From JAGQPD01 sp020426865 (lineage in GTDB: Bacteria > Planctomycetota > Planctomycetia > Pirellulales > Pirellulaceae), in assembly GCA_041399065.1 (NCBI GenBank), contig JAWKTN010000008.1, positions 248,001-312,000 on the forward strand: 64,000 bases of DNA. Reading direction: 5' to 3'. Under the pieces are notes generated by a model. That model did not search any database, was not told where the DNA came from, and saw nothing but the letters and a program-made list of their open reading frames with translations. Position 1 is the stretch's first letter, and each line of letters starts with the position of its first letter. Shown piece by piece: positions 1-7,652 of this stretch. The translations under genes were made by a program, and so were the position numbers.

Positions 1-792
1 GGCAGTGAAAGGGAACAGCCGTTTGCCCCATTCTATGCCACGCGAGACACAACGCGAGACCCGCACGCACAAGCATACTTCCAACTGCAGCGCCAACAGC
101 GAAAGCAATCGTCCAAGAGCCGTCGACACGGCCCCCGGTCCAGCTACATCGGAAGCGAGACATTCATCTCCTTGGTGGACCGTGACGAGCGGCCGCACCA
201 TACAACGCTGCGTCAGTTAGCATTGGAAACGCTTTGCACCAACCGCGACCTCCCTTTGATGATGCCGATTGGTACGGGCGGTAGTGACTTCACCATTCAG
301 GAGAATGCGCCTATCGATTCCGTCATCTGCCTGGCAGGTCCTACACGCCCCCGTCCGTCCCGGGCCGCGACAGATGGCAAGACTTCCTGGCGTCTCATCA
401 ATCACCTGTCACTAAACTACTTGTCGCTACGGGACCACGACGAGCACCAAGGGGCCGTGGCATTGCGGGCATTGCTGCAACTGTATGGCGACACGAGTGA
501 GGCAGCGATCCGAAAACAGATCGACGGCGTACAGGCCATTACGGCACTTCCGGTCACCCAGCCCATTCCTACCAACGGGCCGTTGACATTCGGACGGGGG
601 TTGCGCCTCACGTTGACGATGGACGAAACATCGTTCGAGGGAACTGGCGTCTTCTTGCTTGGAGCAGTGTTGGAAGACTTCTTTGCCAAATACGTCTCGT
701 TGAATTCATTCACGGAAACTATTGTGCGGTCATCCGATCGCGGGGACATTATACGATGGCCGGCACGAATCGGGCGGCGACATCTGGTCTAG
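1..792 (+). CDS. tssF: T6SS baseplate protein TssF, C-terminal part (5' end outside window)
   Basis: The reading frame is open from base 1 and ends at 792, so only the C-terminal ~263 residues are present. TssF is a wedge component of the T6SS baseplate, working in the cytoplasm with TssG, TssE and TssK. Family hallmarks are visible: a GSETFISLVD strand early on, CTNRDLP followed by MPIG, and a C-terminal block with GTGVFLLGAVLEDFFAKYVSLNSF, typical of the DUF879/TssF end. An internal ATG at 172 is not the start, because the same frame reads on upstream with TssF-like sequence. The next gene overlaps the end by 37 bases, which is usual for the tssF-tssG pair. Identification is by motif recall rather than by a search. 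Confidence 0.9.
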   Translation, partial: GSEREQPFAPFYATRDTTRDPHAQAYFQLQRQQRKQSSKSRRHGPRSSYIGSETFISLVDRDERPHHTTLRQLALETLCTNRDLPLMMPIGTGGSDFTIQENAPIDSVICLAGPTRPRPSRAATDGKTSWRLINHLSLNYLSLRDHDEHQGAVALRALLQLYGDTSEAAIRKQIDGVQAITALPVTQPIPTNGPLTFGRGLRLTLTMDETSFEGTGVFLLGAVLEDFFAKYVSLNSFTETIVRSSDRGDIIRWPARIGRRHLV

Positions 793-1898
793 AGTTACTC
801 GCGGACCTCAGAGACAACGCCACAAGATATGACTTTTTTCAAGCAATACGACTGCTCGAAAACCTCCATCCTGATCGTCCACCGATGGGGTCATCGCAAA
901 AGGCGATCGACGATCCCGTGCGATTGGGTCAGGAACCGTCGCTGGCCTTCGCGCCATCGACGTTGGCAGAATTCAATCACAGTACGCCCGGGGCGAAACC
1001 ACGCCTGAACGTCCGCTTCTTCGGCTTGTTCGGACCGAATGGTCCCCTGCCGTTGCACTTGACCGAATACGCTCGAGATCGGATCCGGAATCACAAAGAC
1101 CTGACGCTGACGCGGTTTCTGGACGTTTTTCATCATCGCCTCCTGTCGCTGTTTTACCGCGCCTGGTCCGACGTGCAGCCGGTCGTCCAACTGGAACGAG
1201 GTGAATACGATCGCTTCTCCTGTTATGTTGCTTCGCTGTTCGGCTGCGGGACGGAAGACTATCTTGATCGCGACGCCCTGCCCCAGCGCGCCAAGCTGTA
1301 CCACGCCGGCCATCTTGCGACTCAGACGAGGCACGCCGAAGGGCTGCGTTCCATATTGGCCGACTACTTTCAACTGCCGGTCCAGATTGAAGAGTTCATT
1401 GGGCAATGGGTCGAATTGCCTGACAATTGTCGCTGTACCATCGGTGGATTGGGACAGACGGCGTCGCTGGGGCGAGCGGCCACAATCGGCTCGCATATCT
1501 GGGACTGCCAACAAAAGTTTCGGATCACCATCGGCCCGGTCTCTTGGGACGACTACCAGCGTCTCTTGCCCGGTGAGGCCGGCCTGACGGCACTGGTCGC
1601 CGCCGTACGCAATTATGTCGGCGATGAGTTGATGTGGGATGTAAATCTGGTGCTGAAGGCCTCGCAACTTCCCGGACTCCGGCTCGGACAATGCGGTCAG
1701 TTAGGACGCTCCACCTGGCTGTGCCCCGATAGCGTCACTCGCGACGCTGCCGATCTGATTGTGTCGCCCGCGGACCATGCAATCGGCCGCAGCCAATACC
1801 AGCACGTCGCGACGGACGACAACCGCAACGATCATCTAGCGCCAGCTGATGACATCACATTTCCAAATGTGGAACGCGAGCTAATGACGGTGACGTAA
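756..1898 (+). CDS. tssG: T6SS baseplate protein TssG
   Basis: This 380-residue protein begins inside the end of tssF (37-base overlap), suggesting translational coupling. TssG forms the baseplate wedge with TssF. Family features seen are YDFFQAIRLLE near residue 25, the LAFAPSTLAEF segment, RFFGLFGPNGPLPLHLTEYARDR near residues 90-110 and FLDVFHHRLLSLFYRAW near 125-140, all characteristic of TssG (DUF1305). Length is slightly above the usual ~330-350 residues. The ATG at 756 has only a weak GGGGA upstream, consistent with coupling. The C-terminal ~40 residues are polar and less typical. Confidence 0.93.
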   Translation: MAGTNRAATSGLELLADLRDNATRYDFFQAIRLLENLHPDRPPMGSSQKAIDDPVRLGQEPSLAFAPSTLAEFNHSTPGAKPRLNVRFFGLFGPNGPLPLHLTEYARDRIRNHKDLTLTRFLDVFHHRLLSLFYRAWSDVQPVVQLERGEYDRFSCYVASLFGCGTEDYLDRDALPQRAKLYHAGHLATQTRHAEGLRSILADYFQLPVQIEEFIGQWVELPDNCRCTIGGLGQTASLGRAATIGSHIWDCQQKFRITIGPVSWDDYQRLLPGEAGLTALVAAVRNYVGDELMWDVNLVLKASQLPGLRLGQCGQLGRSTWLCPDSVTRDAADLIVSPADHAIGRSQYQHVATDDNRNDHLAPADDITFPNVERELMTVT

Positions 1899-2179
1899 GA
1901 CATTGATGCGGGCGACATTCCGTGGACTGCGTGGCAGCGGCCTCGAGCAACAACGCGATCATGGCAGTTTCGCCTCTCAATTCACGTCGACTTCGATACA
2001 ACCGGCGCAATCGGTCCCCCAGAACCGCCCTTTTCTTTCCGCAACACTCGCAGATTTTCTCCACAAAAAGCTATTGTTCTTTGTTCGCTGGTCCGTCGCG
2101 ATCGACGACGCAATCCAATCTCCCCCCAAGCCGCACCGGCATTCCCACACGCACAATATGACGAATTGGAGAAGCAATC
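1899..2179. other. Intergenic gap between tssG and tssH
   Basis: I see no convincing gene here. Short open frames exist but lack family-like sequence or a good ribosome site. The gap ends with GGAG a few bases before the tssH ATG at 2180, a suitable ribosome-binding site. Confidence 0.4.
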
Positions 2180-4972
2180 ATGGCGGAAATCAACCGCGCA
2201 GCTCTGTTTGGTAAACTCAATCGGGTCGCATACAAAGCGATCGAAAGTGCCACGGTATTCTGTAAACTGCGTGGTAATCCCTACGTTGAGCTCGTGCATT
2301 GGCTCCACCAGTTGTTACAACTTCAAGATTCCGATTTGCACCGGATCATCAAGCATTTTGGCATCGATCCCGCTCGATTGGCAAAGGACGTGACCGAATC
2401 GCTCGACCGTCTGCCGCGCGGCGCAACATCCATCTCCGACTTGTCTTCCCATGTCGAGGAGACCGTCGAGCGAGCTTGGGTCTATGGAACACTGCTGTTC
2501 AACGATAACCAGGTACGTACCGGATACCTGATTGTGGGGATTCTCAAGACTCGCGGGCTGGTCAGCTCGTTGACGGGCATTTCGCAAGAATTCAGTAAGG
2601 TAAAGATTGAAACGTTGAGCGACCAATTCACGAAGGTCGTGGAGGGCTCGCCGGAAGACAACCTCGGCACAACGGATGGATTTCAGGCAAGCGCACCGGG
2701 TGAAGCCAGCGGCGCGATGGCCCCGGCGCAGATGGGCAAACAAGAAGCACTCAATCAGTTCTGCGTCGATCTTACCGAAGATGCCCGAAACGGCAAGATC
2801 GATCCCATCGTGGGGCGGGACGAAGAGATCCGACAGATTGTCGACATCCTTATGCGTCGCCGGCAGAACAACCCCATACTCACTGGTGAGGCTGGCGTTG
2901 GCAAAACAGCGGTCGTCGAAGGGTTTGCGTTACGAATCGCCAATGGTGACGTACCGCCTCCGCTACAGAATGTGAGACTTTTGCGTCTAGACGTCGGCTT
3001 GCTGCAGGCGGGTGCCAGCATGAAGGGTGAATTCGAGAATCGCCTGAAGCAGGTGATTGAAGAGGTGCAATCGTCGGAAACGCCGATCATCATGTTCATC
3101 GACGAAGCGCATACGCTGGTCGGTGCCGGCGGGGCCGCCGGAACCGGTGATGCAGCCAATCTCCTGAAACCTGCACTTGCCCGCGGCCAGCTGCGAACGG
3201 TCGCTGCCACAACATGGGCGGAGTACAAGAAACACATCGAGAAGGACCCCGCGTTAACTCGCCGGTTCCAGGTCGTGCAAGTCGATGAACCAAATGAAGA
3301 AAAGGCAATTCTGATGATGCGCGGCATGGTCTCGACTCTCGAACAACATCATCGCGTACAGGTACTCGATGAAGCCGTTGAAGCGGCGGTGCGACTGTCG
3401 CATCGCTATATTCCCGCGCGACAATTGCCGGACAAATCCGTAAGCCTGCTCGATACGGCGTGTGCCCGAGTCGCCATCAGCCAGCATGCCGTGCCGGCTG
3501 AAGTCGACGATTGCCGCAAGCGAATCGAGGCGTTGGAGACGGAACTGGAGATCATTCGTCGCGAGAAAGCGGTCGGCATTGACGCGGACGACCGCGAGTT
3601 TTCAGCATGCGAACAACTCGCTGCCGAACGGGAGCGGTTGCAAACGCTCGAGACGCGATGGCAGACAGAAAAGAAGTTGGTGGACGACATCTTGCAGATT
3701 CGGGCGCAGCTGCGAGGTGCAACCGGCAAGGTCGAAGGTAGCAACAGCCAATTGGAAAGGGCAGTTGACGAAGCGGCCAAGTCGGTCGAAGTGGAGGGCG
3801 AGGACTCACGGACACCAGGGCCAGAACAGCGTCAGAACTTGCTAACTAAACTGTCACAGTTGCAGGAGCAACTTACCGAACTTCAGGGCGAATCGCCGCT
3901 GATCTTGCCTAGTGTCGACGAGCAAGCCGTTGCATCGGTCGTTCAGGATTGGACCGGCATTCCCGTGGGCAAAATGGTGAAGGACGAACTGCAGACGGTT
4001 TTGAACCTCGCCAAGTCACTCGGCCAGCGTGTCATCGGCCAAGACCACGCGATGGAATTGATCGCACGACGCGTACAGACGTCGCGTGCCCAGTTGGACA
4101 ACCCGAGCAAACCGATCGGCGTCTTCATGTTAGCTGGACCGTCCGGCGTCGGTAAGACCGAAACGGCGTTAGCATTGGCGGAGGCGTTATATGGTGGCGA
4201 ACAAAACGTGATCACGATCAACATGAGCGAATTCCAGGAGGCTCATACGGTTTCAACGTTGAAAGGGGCACCTCCCGGATACGTTGGCTATGGCGAAGGG
4301 GGCGTGTTGACAGAGGCTGTTCGCCGCAAGCCGTATAGCGTGGTGCTGTTGGATGAAGTGGAAAAGGCACATCCTGACGTGCATGAAATCTTCTTCCAGG
4401 TATTCGACAAAGGCGTCATGGAAGACGGTGAAGGCCGACTGATCGATTTCAAGAACACGTTGATTCTCCTGACAACCAACGTTGGAAGCGAATTGATTAT
4501 GAGCATGTGCGAGGATCCGGACTTGAGGCCGGAACCAGAAGCGATCGCGACGTCGTTGCGTCACCCACTATTGAAGACATTCCCTGCGGCGCTACTCGGT
4601 CGGATGGTCACTATTCCGTATTATCCATTGAGTGATGACATGATTGGGCGGATCGCACGGTTGCAGCTCCGCCGGATCGAGAAACGCATCCAGCAGAATC
4701 ACGAGTTGCCATTTACTTACGCAGACGACGTCGTGGACTTAATCGTCAGCCGCTGCACGGAACTAGAAAGTGGCGGCCGGATGATCGATGCGATCCTCAC
4801 CAACACGGTACTTCCAACGATCAGCCGCGAGTTCCTCGAACGCATGATCGCCCAACACCCGATCAAGCGCGTGCACGTTACTGTTACCGACGGGGAATTC
4901 AGCTACGACTTCGATGCAGCGAGCGTCCGAGCGTGCGACGGCGCCACACTCCTGGAAGTCGCTTGCAGTTAA
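2180..4972 (+). CDS. tssH: T6SS sheath-disassembly ATPase TssH (ClpV)
   Basis: A 930-residue class-1 AAA+ disaggregase of the ClpV/ClpB type. ClpV hexamers unfold the contracted TssB/TssC sheath after firing so that subunits are recycled. The first AAA module has Walker A GEAGVGKT at residues 236-243 and a FIDEAH Walker B near 307. A middle coiled-coil region spans about 440-570. The second module has Walker A GPSGVGKT near 653, a LLDEVEKAH Walker B near 722 and a TTNVGSE sensor-1 segment. The ClpV-specific N-domain (residues 1-150) replaces a ClpB N-domain. Its place after tssG, with a lipase gene and vgrG downstream, supports ClpV over a general ClpB. Start chosen for the GGAG upstream. Confidence 0.95.
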   Translation: MAEINRAALFGKLNRVAYKAIESATVFCKLRGNPYVELVHWLHQLLQLQDSDLHRIIKHFGIDPARLAKDVTESLDRLPRGATSISDLSSHVEETVERAWVYGTLLFNDNQVRTGYLIVGILKTRGLVSSLTGISQEFSKVKIETLSDQFTKVVEGSPEDNLGTTDGFQASAPGEASGAMAPAQMGKQEALNQFCVDLTEDARNGKIDPIVGRDEEIRQIVDILMRRRQNNPILTGEAGVGKTAVVEGFALRIANGDVPPPLQNVRLLRLDVGLLQAGASMKGEFENRLKQVIEEVQSSETPIIMFIDEAHTLVGAGGAAGTGDAANLLKPALARGQLRTVAATTWAEYKKHIEKDPALTRRFQVVQVDEPNEEKAILMMRGMVSTLEQHHRVQVLDEAVEAAVRLSHRYIPARQLPDKSVSLLDTACARVAISQHAVPAEVDDCRKRIEALETELEIIRREKAVGIDADDREFSACEQLAAERERLQTLETRWQTEKKLVDDILQIRAQLRGATGKVEGSNSQLERAVDEAAKSVEVEGEDSRTPGPEQRQNLLTKLSQLQEQLTELQGESPLILPSVDEQAVASVVQDWTGIPVGKMVKDELQTVLNLAKSLGQRVIGQDHAMELIARRVQTSRAQLDNPSKPIGVFMLAGPSGVGKTETALALAEALYGGEQNVITINMSEFQEAHTVSTLKGAPPGYVGYGEGGVLTEAVRRKPYSVVLLDEVEKAHPDVHEIFFQVFDKGVMEDGEGRLIDFKNTLILLTTNVGSELIMSMCEDPDLRPEPEAIATSLRHPLLKTFPAALLGRMVTIPYYPLSDDMIGRIARLQLRRIEKRIQQNHELPFTYADDVVDLIVSRCTELESGGRMIDAILTNTVLPTISREFLERMIAQHPIKRVHVTVTDGEFSYDFDAASVRACDGATLLEVACS

Positions 4973-4974
4973 AT

Positions 4975-4994
4975 GTCCCACGGCTGTCCCAGCC
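4975..4994. repeat. 20-bp repeat GTCCCACGGCTGTCCCAGCC, copy 1
   Basis: It starts two bases after the tssH stop codon. An identical 20-mer starts at 10725, again just after a stop codon. It contains a small hairpin, GGCTG-tcc-CAGCC. It could be an intergenic repeat or part of an mRNA 3' end; no T-tract follows, so it is not a classical terminator. Confidence 0.75.
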
Positions 4995-5030
4995 TTACCA
5001 GCGCAAAAGACCACCGCAATACGCCCCATC

Positions 5031-5060
5031 TGCGACCATCTGCGACCATCTGAGACCAGC
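5031..5060. repeat. Three degenerate 10-bp tandem repeats (TGCGACCATC)
   Basis: Two exact copies of TGCGACCATC are followed by a diverged third copy, TGAGACCAGC, in the gap between tssH and the lipase gene. No function is evident. Confidence 0.5.
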
Positions 5061-5122
5061 CACGGACAGCTGGATAACTAGCCACGATAATCCTTGAACC
5101 ATTCACCTGAATTGAGGTTACC

Positions 5123-5758
5123 ATGTGTAGTTTGACGCAACTCGCCTATATCGCCAATCATGTGTACGAGCAGGACACAACGGTAAAAGCCGCAACGGAG
5201 ATGGAGCGGATGGGAAAAATCAAGCGATTGCATGCCAGTTTTGTTTTCGCGGATAGCGAAGGATTTCAAGGTGCGTTGTACGAAGCGGGACAAGCATTGG
5301 TCGTTGCCTTCCGTGGGACCGACGATTGGGAGGGGATTAAGGCTGACCTGAATATTGGCGTTGGCAAGACCCCCAAGCAACTGGCGTCGGCGCGTGAGTT
5401 GTACCAAAAGGGGGTCCAAGCGGCCGGCTCTCGACCGCTGATCGTCACCGGCCATTCTTTGGGTGGCGGCCTTGTTCAGCTTATATGTGCCGAATTTGGT
5501 GCGTTCGGCGTAACGTTCAATGCTGTTGGCATGGGCAAGCAAGCCGACAAGGCAAAGCTAACGGGATCAAATATCCTGAACATTGTGTTACAGCACGATC
5601 CGGTCAGCAGCATCGGACGATTGATCGGCAAAAAACTACAATTGCCGAATCCCGCCGCGATCCACAAAGCACACGGGCAGGCGACGGTAATCGAAGCGAT
5701 TGGCCGCAGCCAATATGCGGACGAGAGCGCGGACCGGGTGTACAGCATGATTGCCTAA
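5123..5758 (+). CDS. Class-3 lipase-like protein, candidate T6SS effector
   Basis: This 211-residue protein has an alpha/beta-hydrolase lipase fold signature. It shows VVAFRGTDDWEG near residues 60-71 (oxyanion-loop-like) and the nucleophile elbow GHSLGG with Ser112. Likely acid and base are Asp159 (in LQHDPVSS) and His181 or His184 (HKAHG), giving a plausible Ser-Asp-His triad. There is no signal peptide, which fits a protein delivered by another route. GAGG lies 7 bases before the ATG at 5123. Position between tssH and vgrG suggests a phospholipase effector (Tle-like); that role is inferred from context. No immunity gene is obvious next to it. A housekeeping cytoplasmic lipase is the alternative. 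Confidence 0.75.
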   Translation: MCSLTQLAYIANHVYEQDTTVKAATEMERMGKIKRLHASFVFADSEGFQGALYEAGQALVVAFRGTDDWEGIKADLNIGVGKTPKQLASARELYQKGVQAAGSRPLIVTGHSLGGGLVQLICAEFGAFGVTFNAVGMGKQADKAKLTGSNILNIVLQHDPVSSIGRLIGKKLQLPNPAAIHKAHGQATVIEAIGRSQYADESADRVYSMIA

Positions 5759-5996
5759 TTCCTTGTTCGCTCACTGACAGCTTTTCTCACGGAGCGACAA
5801 AGTCGCGAAAATGCATGTCCGCGGGACAGGAACTACGATCGTCGCACTTGGTGTCCATCACTTGACCGGACCGAGCTTGGATATTTGTTCAATTCGGTGA
5901 CGCCTTCTCCGTGACTGCGTGCCTCCGTGAGATTCAATCGAAGAAGCGAACCACCGGTAAGCGCGTCGTATCGATTCGCCATTGCAAATCGAGTCT

Positions 5997-7400
5997 CTAC
6001 GCACGCCTTATCGGACGCTCGGCAATTCCCAGCAGCGACGGTATTGGTCCGCCACGCTCTTGGCGGATTTTTTCGCGTTGCAATGTGCGCACGGCAAAGC
6101 CGGCTCGCTGCAGAGCAATACCGAGTGAGTCCCATGCGTGCTGGTAGGTACCCTGCCGAGTCAACATCCAATCGCCGGACTCGCGAGAATCGAGTTCATC
6201 GGCGGATAGCACCAACATCCCGCCGGGGCGGAGGGCTGAGGCAAGTAGTGTACACAATTCTTGGGCATTGCCGAAATGTCGCAACAACTCCATAGCCACA
6301 ATCACGTCGCAGCTGCTGGGATGTTCGTTGAGGTAGAGCAGAACGTCTTGTTGGAAAAGGTTGTCATAGTGGATGCGAAGCCGAGCTCGTTCGAGCATGC
6401 CGATGGAAAGGTCGACGCCGATCAGTGATTGTGCAAAAGGGCGCAAGACCTGGGCCGAGAGCCCGGTTCCGCAACCCAGGTCAAGTATTTGCAGTGCGTT
6501 GTCGGGACGCCGATACTCGGCCAGAACCTCCATGACGATTTCGGGACCGCGATAGTTTACCTGCTGCATAATATGGTCGTAGTCGATCGCCAACTCGTCG
6601 AACTTCGCCATGACAAATTCGCAACTCGCTCGGTCTGGAATCGGGGCCGTTCCATGGGACGCCTGCCAGTGAGCTAGCGAGGGATCGTTGGGAAGGTGTG
6701 CCTGCCAGGCGCGAACAAGTTGCTCGCATTCGAATTCTCGTCCGAGGCCCTCGTAGGTTTCGAGCAAAGCTGCGTATGCCGCAGCATTTTCGTGGTTGAC
6801 GCTCAAGCTGCGTTGAAATGCACCAATCGCATCTTCGTAGCGATGCAGTTTCGAATACGTCCTTGCCAATCGGTAGAGATCATCTGAATTCTCCTCGTCA
6901 ATCTCGATCGCCGCTTCGAAGTAGCGGGCCGCTTCAGCGAACTCTTGCAGCTCGTAGAGCGCCGTCCCAAGATTGCTGTGCGCTTTGGAGAAATCGGGAT
7001 CGAGTTCGATGGCGCGGCGATACGCATCGATAGCCGAGCTATAACGGGCTTGTTCGAAAAGCAAGTTGGCCAGGTTGAAGTGCGTCTCGGCACAATGGGG
7101 CGACAACTCAATTGCCCTGAGATAGTGAAAAAGGGCAGACCCGAGCTGATCAGCGACGTGCAGGGCATGTGCCAGGTTATAGTGCAATAGAAAACAATCT
7201 GGGTTTGTATTGACGGCACACTGATAGACGGCAATCGCCTCGTCAACACGTCCTAGCTGTTGCAAAACGGTCCCCAGATTGTTGGCGGCCCGGTACGAAC
7301 TTGGATCATCCGCCAACACTCGTCGATAAAGTTCCTCCGCCTCCTGCAAAGCTCCTGTCTCGTGTCGCTGTTTGGCCATTTCGAATGTCGCGTCGGTCAC
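5997..7400 (-). CDS. TPR-repeat protein with C-terminal SAM-dependent methyltransferase domain
   Basis: The 467-residue protein starts at a GTG (7398-7400) with GAGG six bases upstream. Residues 1 to about 230 are tandem tetratricopeptide repeats, for example AANNLGTVLQQLGRVDEAIAVY and HSNLGTALYELQEFAEAARYF. From about 290 a class-I methyltransferase domain follows, with motif I LDLGCGTGLSAQVL and a GVDLS acidic strand end. The substrate cannot be inferred. Such TPR-methyltransferase fusions are common in planctomycetes and proteobacteria and are sometimes described as glycan- or protein-modifying. It sits antisense between the lipase gene and vgrG, so it is not in the T6SS transcript even though it lies within the cluster. 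Confidence 0.85.
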   Translation of the reverse strand: MTDATFEMAKQRHETGALQEAEELYRRVLADDPSSYRAANNLGTVLQQLGRVDEAIAVYQCAVNTNPDCFLLHYNLAHALHVADQLGSALFHYLRAIELSPHCAETHFNLANLLFEQARYSSAIDAYRRAIELDPDFSKAHSNLGTALYELQEFAEAARYFEAAIEIDEENSDDLYRLARTYSKLHRYEDAIGAFQRSLSVNHENAAAYAALLETYEGLGREFECEQLVRAWQAHLPNDPSLAHWQASHGTAPIPDRASCEFVMAKFDELAIDYDHIMQQVNYRGPEIVMEVLAEYRRPDNALQILDLGCGTGLSAQVLRPFAQSLIGVDLSIGMLERARLRIHYDNLFQQDVLLYLNEHPSSCDVIVAMELLRHFGNAQELCTLLASALRPGGMLVLSADELDSRESGDWMLTRQGTYQHAWDSLGIALQRAGFAVRTLQREKIRQERGGPIPSLLGIAERPIRRA

Positions 7401-7560
7401 GTTTACCTCGCAGCTGTATCTCGGCGGATCGACCGGGTAGCTCGATCTTCAGGGTTCCTAGTCATACTGTAACGATTATTTGTCTTAATTCGTTTTTCAC
7501 GTTTGTTCGATACCGCAGGTTAGTGGATCACAGCACCAACGAGGCATCGTCGCGTAAACG

Positions 7561-7583
7561 GGTGGTAAGTTTAACTAACCACC
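7561..7583. promoter_or_regulatory. 23-bp inverted repeat upstream of vgrG
   Basis: GGTGGTAAGTT and AACTAACCACC flank a single T, giving 11-bp arms with one mismatch. It lies 70 bases before the chosen vgrG start. It could be an operator for vgrG or the divergent TPR-methyltransferase gene, or a weak hairpin. The regulatory role is an inference. Confidence 0.4.
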
Positions 7584-7652
7584 ATGGTCGGCCTAGTCCA
7601 TCCCACCAGTCGCCGACCACCACCTACCTGCGATCCCACCGAGGTAATGTCC

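Noticed and set aside
5..220. 71-codon + frame at the window start
   Set aside because: It is out of frame with tssF, which reads through the same bases with family-like sequence.
891..1691. 266-codon - strand frame opposite tssG
   Set aside because: It is a mirror of tssG without any recognisable feature.
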